From contig OZ038450.1 of NCBI GenBank assembly GCA_964036195.1, positions 32,598,612 to 32,662,611 of the forward strand: DNA of 64,000 nucleotides, read 5' to 3'. Positions within the stretch are counted from its first letter, which is position 1. Every line of letters starts with the position of its first letter. The notes below the pieces were generated by a model that ran no database searches, had not been told where the DNA came from, and saw nothing but the letters and a program-made list of their open reading frames with translations. The DNA is from Sphaerolaimus hirsutus. Its lineage: Eukaryota > Nematoda > Chromadorea > Monhysterida > Sphaerolaimidae. The position numbers and the translations under genes are program-made. Of the stretch, positions 40,375 through 64,000 are shown piece by piece.

Positions 40375-41499
40375 GTGATCTATGCAACGCCGAAATTCCA
40401 CAAAAACCCAATAAAATTCAGATACATAGCAGGAAGCAAAAGTTCTAACATCAATAGCCTAGCGTGGGATCTACACAAAATCCTACAATATCTGTCACAA
40501 AGAGTAGAAACTTACTGCAAAATAATCACAAAAAGAAACGGCACTAACAGATATTGGCTCTGCAAAAATAGCTCTGAAGTCGCAATGAGCCTGCAACAAC
40601 AACATAAAATACATTCAATACACACCTACGACTTCGCTAACATGTTCACAACACTCCCCCACCACCTCATCAAGACACACATCGACTTTCTGTTAGACCT
40701 AGTAATCCGCAACAACTGCTTCAGAATTTACAAAAACAAAGCAATCCAAAACACTACAAATAACCCCGGAAAAATTCTTTCTGTCCAAAAAACATCAGAG
40801 CTTTTGGAAACAGTTCTGGGGAACACATACATAAAATTCTGCGGCACAATATACCAACAGACACTGGGCATACCAATGGGAGGCAGTGCCTCAAGCGATA
40901 TTGCAAATTTGACCCTGGCCGGCATGGAATATAGATTCCTAGGAAACAAATGCAACAATATATACGCCAGGACACTGCACAGAACAAAAAGATACGTCGA
41001 CGACATACTAGTCATCAACCAGAAAAACTTCGGAGCCATGTGCACCGAAATCTATGGCACAGAACTAACCCTGGAACCAGACACCTCTGAAAACGGGGCG
41101 AGAGTCCATTTCCTCGACCTTGACATCAGTATTGTTGCCAGCCGCCCGAAATTCAACCTGTGGAATAAAACAGATGACTATAAATTCAACATTGTAAAAA
41201 ACACGCATGTCTCGAGCAACGTGCAAATACAGCTAGGCTACAACACCCTGTATGCCCAAGCAAAACGCTACCTAGACATCTGCAGCGACTTGTCAGACGC
41301 TACCAAACGCATATTAGATCTCATGAAAAATCTACATAAAATGGAATTCCCCATAGAACCAATGAACACTACGCTCACAAAATTAATTATAAATTACCCA
41401 CACCTCACCACCAAACACAACCTGTGCTCACACGTCGATATAATGAAATGGATACACTCGATTATGAAATCGATAAACTCATCTACCCCACCCATGTAG
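40375..41499 (+). CDS. Reverse transcriptase, Penelope-like, N-terminally incomplete
   Basis: 374 aa with the RT motifs in order: PKFHKNPIKFRYIAG (residues 6-20), catalytic Asp in HTYDFANMFTTLP (about 83-95), GIPMGGSASSDIANL (165-179), catalytic YVDD in KRYVDDILVIN (205-215), and VHFLDLDISI (244-253). These forms, above all the P-K-x-H-K opening, GIPMGG and the F-L-D-L strand, are those of Penelope-type and related RTs. The enzyme would copy element RNA into DNA. The frame opens just after a stop at 40357-40359 and lacks the ~150-200 residues normally before the first motif. It ends about 120 residues after FLDL with no GIY-YIG endonuclease. Codon use is A/C-rich, unlike the GC-rich ORF1 exons. 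Confidence 0.75.
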   Translation: MIYATPKFHKNPIKFRYIAGSKSSNINSLAWDLHKILQYLSQRVETYCKIITKRNGTNRYWLCKNSSEVAMSLQQQHKIHSIHTYDFANMFTTLPHHLIKTHIDFLLDLVIRNNCFRIYKNKAIQNTTNNPGKILSVQKTSELLETVLGNTYIKFCGTIYQQTLGIPMGGSASSDIANLTLAGMEYRFLGNKCNNIYARTLHRTKRYVDDILVINQKNFGAMCTEIYGTELTLEPDTSENGARVHFLDLDISIVASRPKFNLWNKTDDYKFNIVKNTHVSSNVQIQLGYNTLYAQAKRYLDICSDLSDATKRILDLMKNLHKMEFPIEPMNTTLTKLIINYPHLTTKHNLCSHVDIMKWIHSIMKSINSSTPPM

Positions 41500-41505
41500 T
41501 ACCGG

Positions 41506-42362
41506 AAAGTGGAGCCCAACACATCAAATTCCCACCCAACATATCCAAAAAAGCATTTCTAAGGAATGCTTCAAATAATTCAGCCTCACTCTTCCAACTA
41601 ATTCCGGTACTGACTTATCAACCCAAATCTAACATCGATTAGGCAAAAAATAATCGAAAAAACTCAACGTAACAAAAACGACTCAGCCGATAAAAATCTA
41701 ACCACAATCAACTCACACGATCCAAAATGCTGCAACAGACGGCTCGCTAAGCGACGTAGATCCATCCGCCGATATCAGGATAATCCATAGATCAAAGGCA
41801 GCCGCCTTTCACTGAACTGCGCAAAAATGAAAAACGATTATACGGAGCCACGCGCCAGAGTATAAATACAGAGCGGTCACACTAGACACACTCATACGGA
41901 CTTCTTTCATCGAAACTTAGCTCATTTCCGATCATGGCACCACCGAAACGCTCGAACGGCGCCGGCCCGAAACAGCAGCGTCCGAACGGCAACGGCAGTC
42001 AGCAGGCGCACGCCAACGGCGACGAGCCTGCACAGAAGAAGTTCAAGAGATACGCCAACGGCGTAGAGGTAAATTTCGAGCCAAGTGGCTCACCGGTTAT
42101 TAGAGAATTGTGCCTTTCCTTTTTTGTCTTACGAATAGTCACTGTGAATACGCCATCTTGATTTTTCTTTTTTGTGATACGCAAGTTTAGGATACTTACC
42201 AAATACTTCTTAGTAAAATTAGCTGGTAAACGCTAATTCCGGCGCGAGGTGCTGGTCACCGAGATTTTCAAATATCAATCATTTTATCACCTTTTATGTG
42301 TTTGATCAATGACCAGGCGATAAAAGCTCGCCAACCAGCAAAAGCCAAAAATATCAAAAATG
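41506..42362 (+). repeat. 857 bp direct repeat, right copy
   Basis: Starts 6 bp after the RT stop codon and ends where a foldback element begins. Includes the TATA box (41861-41866) and an intact copy of exon 1. Confidence 0.9.
41934..42068 (+). pseudogene. Orphan copy of ORF1-type exon 1
   Basis: Sequence-identical to 37247-37381, with promoter and donor site intact. No exon 2 follows, because the repeat is cut at 42362. It could still drive transcripts into downstream DNA. Confidence 0.7.
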
Positions 42363-43105
42363 GCTAAAGCCAAATAAAAAGTGGACGCTGCCTCCACAGC
42401 AAATAGACATGAAGTGTGTCTCTCAAATGGACATGAAGTGCATCCCTCAAATGGACATTAATATATATTGGATGCACAAAAGAAATGTATCATTGCTTAG
42501 AAAATGGCATACACTTCACTGATAACACACTTTACTGTGGTTACATATGCCACCTGAATAAAGAAACTATTTGTATTACATCACAAGAGTTACATGTATT
42601 GACTGTTAAATGCACAAAAGCAATATATCATTACATCTGCATTGTGAGAAATGTCTCACATGGAACCCAGACTTTTATTTATTCAATAGTTTTCAAGGCA
42701 GATTACAGTGTTAGACATACACATCCATGTAAAAAAAGTTTCACACCCTTCAACTATCTGAGACAAAAAGGAAAAAAATTCACTCAAGTTTATCACAGCT
42801 GCGTGAGCTGTGCTATGTGTGTTCAAAAAGCTGTAATGATATATTGCTTTTGTGCATTTAACAGTCAATACATGTAACTCTTGTGATGTAATACAAATAG
42901 TTTCTTTATTCAGGTGGGATATGTAACCACAGTAAAGTGTGTTATCAGTGAAGTGTATGCCATTTTCTAAGCAATGATACATTTCTTTTGTGCATCCAAT
43001 ATATATTAATGTCCATTTGAGGGATGCACTTCATGTCCATTTGAGAGACACACTTCATGTCTATTTGCTGTGGAGGCAGCGTCCACTTTTTATTTGGCTT
43101 TAGCC
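42362..43105. mobile_element. Long foldback element, ~275 bp near-perfect arms
   Basis: The left arm from ggctaaagccaaataaaaag to about 42637 recurs inverted at about 42832-43105 (ending ctttttatttggctttagcc). The loop is about 190 bp. The ORFs MYHCLENGIHFTDNTLYCGY appear on both strands because of the arms and are not genes. It abuts the right direct repeat exactly. Confidence 0.9.
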
Positions 43106-43189
43106 TGATATACTTCTTTTGTGTGGCCAGTGGCCCAGGCTTCCCCGAATGACACCCAGTAGGTGTCTTGCTGAACAATATATATATGC

Positions 43190-43355
43190 TGGCGAGTAGA
43201 TGGTGCCACTCCACAAAAATGGTGCCATTTTGGAGTAGATGGCACTGCCGTTTTGGAGTAGATGGCGCCACTCCATGAAAATGATGCCATTTTGGAGTAG
43301 TTGGCGCCACTTCATGAAAATGGCACCATTTTGGAGTAGATGGCACCACTCCATA
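43190..43355. repeat. ~45-50 bp tandem repeat
   Basis: Four copies of a unit like tagatggcgccactccatga followed by aaatggtgccattttggag. Confidence 0.85.
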
Positions 43356-43749
43356 AAATTGCACAATTTGAAATCATAACCCTTGAAGACCCATATAGTG
43401 GCAGTATCACATCAAACAGCACTATATTTTGATCAAAAATATGCAACCCATAACTTGGATGAGGGCCAAGTTTATATGTGACCGGGTGAATTTCATCCTA
43501 AAAATATTGGCTGGCATGGTGCCAGCGCGTGCCAATGATCTTGCATATGCGTTGTGTTAAATGACATATCCAAAACTCATTGAGAAATGTCTCTTAAACC
43601 AATATGGTCCGCCATTAAGAGTTAAGGAGTGTATCATAATTCTATGTACAACTATATTTGTGACAATAGCATTATGTGATTGTTCACAAAAAAATTAACT
43701 AGAAATATGGATCACAGTTCAGTATCCATTTATCAAAGTTTTTCAATTT

Positions 43750-44960
43750 AATTTTTTACTTGCCATTTCACTTCTCATTTGACTTTTGTTGATTTTTTGA
43801 TTACTTGACATTTAACTTTACATTTTACTTGACATTTACCACTTGAAATTTGACTTGACATATGACTTGTTATTTGACTTGACATGAAATTTGTCACTTG
43901 ACATTTGACATGACATTGATCAGTTGACATTAAACTTGACATTTGACTTGGCATTTGACATGACATTTATCACTTGACATGAAACTTGACATTTCACTTG
44001 AAATTTATCACTTGACATTTGACTTGACATTTGACATGACATTTATCACTTGGCATTAAACTTGACATTTCAGTTGAAATTTATCAGTTGACATTTGACT
44101 TGAAAGTTATCACTTGATATTTGACTTGATATTTTATCACTTGATTTTTTATAACTTGACATCCATCACTTGACATTTATCACTTGATATTTATCACTTG
44201 ACATTTATCAATTGACATTTATCAATTGACATTTGTCTTGACATTCATCACTTGACATTTAACTTGACATTTCACTTGAAATTTATCACTTGACATTTAT
44301 CACTTGACATCTAAAACTCGACATTTGACTTGACTTGACTTTAGACTTGACATTTACAACTTGACATTTGACTTGACATTTGACATGACATTTATCACTT
44401 GACATTAAACTTGACAGTTCACTTGAAATTTATCACTTGATGTTTAACTTGACATTTGACATGACATTTATCACTTGACATTTAACTTGACATTTCAGTT
44501 GAAATTTATCAGTTGACATTTGACTTGAAAGTTATCACTTGATATTTGACTTGATATTTTATCACTTGATATTTTATAACTTGACATCTATCACTTGACA
44601 TTTATCACTTGATATTTAAAACTTGAAATTTATAAATTGACATTTATCAATTGACATTTGTCTTGACATTCATCACTTGACATTTAACTTGAAATTTATC
44701 ACTTGACATTTATCACTTGACATCTATCACTTGACATTTTTCACTTGAAATTTCACTTGAAATCTACCACTTGACATTTATCACTTGATATTTGACTTGA
44801 TATTTTATCACTTAATATTTTATCACTTGACATTTGGCCTGACATTTATTGCTTGACATTATCACTTGACATTTGACTTGACATTTATAGCTTGACATGT
44901 GACTTGACATTAACCACTAGAAATTTATGACCTGATAGTAATCACCATGCAAGGTCACAT
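43750..44960. repeat. Degenerate satellite, ACTTGACATT motif
   Basis: About 1.2 kb made almost only of acttgacatttatc / acttgacatttgacttgaca steps of roughly 11-19 bp, with ~380 bp higher-order copies (compare 43960-44200 with 44360-44600). The core motif resembles the inner part of the GGCAGTCCC MITE family. Confidence 0.9.
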
Positions 44961-45500
44961 GCTCAGTATCACATCAAGCAGTAGTTCAGGCATGTTTGCG
45001 CATTTTACACAAAACAAGCAAACTTGAATAACTTTTGTAAATCTCAACCAAAATCGCCAAAAATTGGCTCATTTGAAAGCTCTAGTCATGGCGCACATCA
45101 ACAAATTTTTTTTATTGCTGCATTTGTATTCAAATTTTATATTTATTGAGGTTTGAAAATTTCAAACAGATACCGTCCCAAAGTGGGTGGAGCCTGTGAA
45201 AAAAATCCCGAAAATAAGAAATGGCATCATATGCTCTTTCATATGAGCCATCAACCATGAAAATCGGTCGTGTTTCAAAGAAGTTATTGCAGTTTGAAGA
45301 TTGTCGGGAGAACAAGAAGAACAACAACAAGAACAACAACAACACTACTTGAAAAAGAAAATCCGTAATAACTTCCTTCGAACTCAACCGTTGGATCTGA
45401 AAATTTGCATGGTGGTACTTTTCGACACGGGCTTTTTAATGGTGCAGTCGGTTCTGCACTAGCGCATTGCATTCCGAAGTTATTGCGATTTTAAATTTGC
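44960..45500. other. Intergenic DNA, no gene seen
   Basis: Includes an aacaacaac microsatellite near 45310-45350. Nothing coding is supported. Confidence 0.4.
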
Positions 45501-45639
45501 GATTTCCGCATTTTGGTGTGTCCGACCATATTATGGGTGGGTCGCTTGCGCCCTCCCTCAGCAGCGAGGGATGGCGCTGGCGCGCCCACCCGATTTCTTC
45601 TCAAAAAATCTGCATTTGAAGGGAGCGGCAGTGTTATAA

Positions 45640-46010
45640 AGCTCATGGTATTCTCCAGTCACTTTACACCCTGCACGCGTGGTTCCCGCTGGAAATGTGC
45701 CAACAATTTTTTTACGCATGCGATTTTCATACAAAGTTGGAAAAAGTCATCCCTGTTGTATACTCCAGTTACTTTACACCCTGCACGCGTGGTTCCCGCT
45801 GGAAGTGTGCCAACGATGGTTAACGCGTCCGAGTTTCATAAAAAGATGACAAAATTGATTGTTGTTATAATGTTATTCATTAACATATTCACATCGATGA
45901 ATTTTTTTTCACATTTTTACGGAAATCGCATGATTAAATAATCATTGGCACGCTTCCAACACGAGACATAAATCAGTGCGAGGGCAGTGTATCACGTACG
46001 CCGAGTATAA
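45640..46010. repeat. Dispersed repeat, empty-site copy
   Basis: Two partial copies of a start motif (actttacaccctgcacgcgt...gtgtgccaac) lead into a body ending cgtacgccgagtataac. An inverted copy of the body lies at about 49147-49855, where a CCGTATT MITE has been inserted. A third fragment is at 46460-46585. Confidence 0.75.
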
Positions 46011-46017
46011 CGGTATA

Positions 46018-46451
46018 CCGTATTTCCTCGAAATACCCCCGGGGGGTTTATTTTTTCAGAGTGAGAATTTTGAGGGGGGGGGGGGGTTAAACGAGGGGGG
46101 GTTATTATTTCGCCAGAAATTTTTAGAAAACCAAGTACTAAATTGTCGTCTGAAACGTACGCAGACGTCGAAAATGCAACAAAAATCGCCATTTATAAGA
46201 CTCTAAAGACTTGTATAAGTGTTGTAGACGTATAATCACTGTTCTCACATAACAGAGTCATCGTTTTTAACGTGTGTTTTGCATTACCCAGATGACAAAC
46301 CGCAGCCTTTGTCATTTACGTTCTCTATACACTAAATTTGGGGGGGGTATTTCGAGGAGGGGGTTTATAAGTTCATAGTGTCCATTTTGAGGGGGGTATT
46401 TCGAGAGGGGGGGTATTTCGAGGGGGGGGGGGGTATTTCGAGGAAATACGG
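46018..46451. mobile_element. CCGTATTTCC-type MITE just upstream of Furry
   Basis: TA-flanked ends ccgtatttcctcg and cgaggaaatacgg. Internal tracts match the inner element at 4736-5185. It ends about 340 bp before the Furry start codon. Confidence 0.85.
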
Positions 46452-46599
46452 TACGTTAACTTATTCACAAAAGCGATTTTTTCATCCTTATACAAAAAAG
46501 CATGCTTTATCATTATTGGCACGCTTCCAACGTGAGACATAAATGAGTGCGAGGACAGAGTATCATGCACGCCGAGTATAACAACAACTGGGCATTTTC

Positions 46600-46789
46600 C
46601 ATCGCCATTTAGTTGGGAGCAGAGCAGTGCGTGCATTGCGAAACATCGAAATTGCGAAACACCCGCCGACGCGTGCAAAAAAGAAAATCCTGAAACCCAA
46701 GGCCGGGTCGCAGTAAACAGCGATGCTTCCCGCGAACGTCACAGGTTTTTAAAGCGCGTAAAAACGTGCGAAGAAAGCCACAACTCAGC
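46600..46789 (+). promoter_or_regulatory. Probable Furry 5' leader
   Basis: GC-richer, repeat-free stretch between the last repeat fragment and the first Furry ATG. No TATA box or clear initiator is visible. The exact start of transcription cannot be read. Confidence 0.35.
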
Positions 46790-62280
<15,491 letters not shown>

Positions 62281-62809
62281 GTGCGTGCACCTGTCCCCGG
62301 GGATGGCTTTGCTGGTGGAAAAGTAAAACACTAATTGAGGCGTCCAATTCTAAAAGTCGACAAGTCCAAAATATGAAAATTTCGAGTTAGGCCCGGAAAC
62401 GTCATCTGGGGCTACTTCTGCACATTTTTCATCATTTTCCATAAATTTTTTGACGTCACATGCCTATATGGCAAAGTGCCAAATTCGACATTTTTTGGGA
62501 AAAATGCAAAAAAAATTTGGGCAAAAAGTCGTCAAGTCCACTTAGTTTTGGGCTAAAAGGCGACAAGTCCATCCTCCGATTCTTTTTTTGATGGGGAAAA
62601 AACGCAAAAAATGTGATAAGTCCACTATGGGCACCGATTTCTAAAAGGCGACAAGTGCATAATTTTCCCATAAGGCAGCCCATATTTTCCCATGAACAAA
62701 ACTGTTCTCGCGTGCAAGAAGGCGACAAGTCCATTTCCCTCCCAAAAACAGTTTTGCTCTGACCGAATGGAATTTTATGGACACCCCATTTTTCACATAT
62801 ACGTTGAGA

Positions 62810-62985
62810 TGGGCCAGGCCTCCTACGCACAAACGCCCGGCGCGCACAAACGCCCGGCACGCACAAAATTGAGCCCGCCACGCACAAACGCCCGGCGCGC
62901 ACAAATCTGATGCTCTGTGCGTACCGGGCATTTGTGCGTGCCAGTCGTTTGTGCGCGCCGGTCATTTGTGCGTACCGGCCATGGG
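62810..62985. repeat. GCACAAACGCCCGGCGC array (hAT-like end)
   Basis: Starts ggccaggcctcctacgcaca, then alternating acgcacaaacgcccggcgcg units, and inverted units (gtgcgtaccggg) to 62980. The layout mirrors the GATACGCACATCTGCCCG ends at 54119-54361. Confidence 0.65.
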
Positions 62986-63251
62986 ATTTTCACACGCCCC
63001 CCCACTTTGTGTTTGCCCCCCCATACATGAGCACCCCCCCATACATGAGCACCTGGATTACAAGAGTACACGTATATATGGGCAAGAGTACACCTGCGTG
63101 TCTTGACTGCGTTGAGTGCTATTGGATCGTGAGTCGCGAGCTTTTGATAATTGCGATTTGAATGTAGAAAACAGATCTCGCTGTTGACGAAATTTTGATT
63201 GTCAACTAATTTGTCTAAGTTAATTATGTCTTACACGCCCCCCCCCCCCCC

Positions 63252-63657
63252 GCCGCGACACGTGTATGTGCACCGCACTTACACGTGAATGCACCCAACT
63301 AGGGTTGGAAAAAAATCGATTTTTTTTAACGACCCCGATTTTTTTAAAAAAAAATCGATTTTTTTTATTTTTCATTTTGTGCGTGCCAGGCGTTTGTGCG
63401 CGCCGGGCGTTTGTGCGTACAGGTGCGGGGCCGAGATGGGCCAGGCCTCCTACGCACAAACGCCCGGCGCGCCCCCCCCCCCCCCCCGCCGCGACACGTG
63501 TATGTGCACCGCACTTACACGTGAATGCACCCAACTAGGGTTGGAAAAAAATCGATTTTTTTTAACGACCCCGATTTTTTTAAAAAAAAATCGATTTTTT
63601 TTATTTTTCATTTTGTGCGTGCCAGGCGTTTGTGCGCGCCGGGCGTTTGTGCGTACC
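63252..63657. repeat. Direct duplication, 170 bp copies at 236 bp spacing
   Basis: Copies 63252-63421 and 63488-63657 both run from gccgcgacacgtgtatgtgc through tagggttggaaaaaaatcga to ttgtgcgtac. The paired ORFs reading MHPTRVGKKSIFFNDPDFFK are products of this repeat. Confidence 0.85.
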
Positions 63658-63699
63658 CCGATTTTTTTAAAAAAAATCGATTTTTTTTAATAAAAATCG

Positions 63700-64000
63700 C
63701 TGGGGTCGTAATTAGTCCCATTTCACTCGAAAATCGCCTCTGATGGTGATAAAATACATGTAAATTGATAGGCAGTGTACAGTTATTCTTTATGTGGTAA
63801 TATAAGTACTGTACAGCTGTGGAAAACCTTAAAAGTCAGTTATTTTGAAGTTTAAAAGTAATAAAATTGTTGTATTGGCTGCGTGAATCAAATTTCATCG
63901 ACCATTAGCAATTTTGTTTGCAGAAATTGCATGTTTACACTGAAGACACAATAAAATCATTTTTGAAGTGAACATGAATGCATTTCCACTCATGTTTGAT
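63700..64000 (+). other. Furry intron 22, no exon seen
   Basis: AT-rich, without a recognisable Furry block. The next exon must lie beyond the window. Confidence 0.5.

Larger units (their letters stand above)
36819..42362 (+). mobile_element. Penelope-like (or LTR-like) retroelement unit
   Basis: Two near-identical 857 bp direct repeats enclose an intron-containing basic ORF1-type gene and a reverse transcriptase ORF, all on the + strand. Direct repeats that hold promoter plus first coding sequence, retained introns, and an RT with the motif style found here all fit Penelope-like elements, whose tandem copies create 'pseudo-LTRs'. Against a classical LTR element: no TG...CA ends, no protease, RNase H or integrase, and no target duplication that I could find. 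An equally simple reading is a full 4687 bp unit followed by a second, 3'-truncated copy. Confidence 0.65.

Noticed and set aside
42485-42982. ORFs MYHCLENGIHFTDN... on + and - strands as a conserved gene pair
   Set aside because: They are the two arms of one foldback element.
43775-43966. ORF rich in CQVK/MSSQ repeats
   Set aside because: Product of the acttgacatt satellite.

Overview
The window is nuclear DNA of a multicellular animal, most likely an invertebrate. Genes are split into many short exons with GT-AG introns. Coding exons are GC-rich and often end codons in G or C, while introns and intergenic DNA are AT-rich and packed with transposons. I could not place the organism more precisely. 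There are no bacterial operons, CRISPR arrays or rRNA genes. There is one assembly gap of 200 N.

Layout, left to right. Positions 1-6700 are satellites and nested terminal-inverted-repeat (TIR) transposons. From about 7845 to 25495, + strand, lie four exons of an extracellular-type gene: a Thr-rich linker followed by a PAN/Apple-like domain. The intron that splits the PAN domain carries a 7.7 kb LTR retrotransposon on the - strand (16255-23963). It has almost identical 2166 bp LTRs, a single Gag-like ORF and an unusually long 15 bp target duplication. From 24.0 to 31.0 kb there are more MITEs and nested hAT-like elements. From 36352 down to about 31.0 kb, - strand, lie exons of an unidentified multi-pass membrane protein. 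Two adjacent hAT-like elements separated by the same 8 bp target sequence lie inside that gene. From 36819 to 42362 is a 5.5 kb retroelement-like unit with 857 bp direct repeats. Each repeat contains a TATA promoter and the first coding exon of a basic ORF1-type protein; between them lie the remaining exons, a polyA signal and a Penelope-like reverse transcriptase. From 42.4 to 46.6 kb there is a large foldback, an 'acttgacatt' satellite and more MITEs.

From 46790 to beyond the right edge, + strand, runs the 5' part of the Furry gene (fry/FRYL family). I resolve 22 consecutive coding exons with consistent intron phases, about 1367 codons, colinear with the N-terminal Furry domain. In animals Furry is a very large HEAT/Armadillo-like scaffold that works with NDR/LATS (Tricornered-type) kinases in cell morphogenesis. 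Its introns hold at least ten small TIR elements, several with intact 8 bp or TA target duplications, and one tRNA-like sequence.

The main novelty is in the mobile DNA: the Gag-only LTR element with a 15 bp target duplication, the direct-repeat reverse transcriptase unit, a MITE whose empty site is preserved inside the window, and MITEs that sit exactly on splice sites. I ran no database search. Family names rest on motifs and remembered family features, as stated in each entry.
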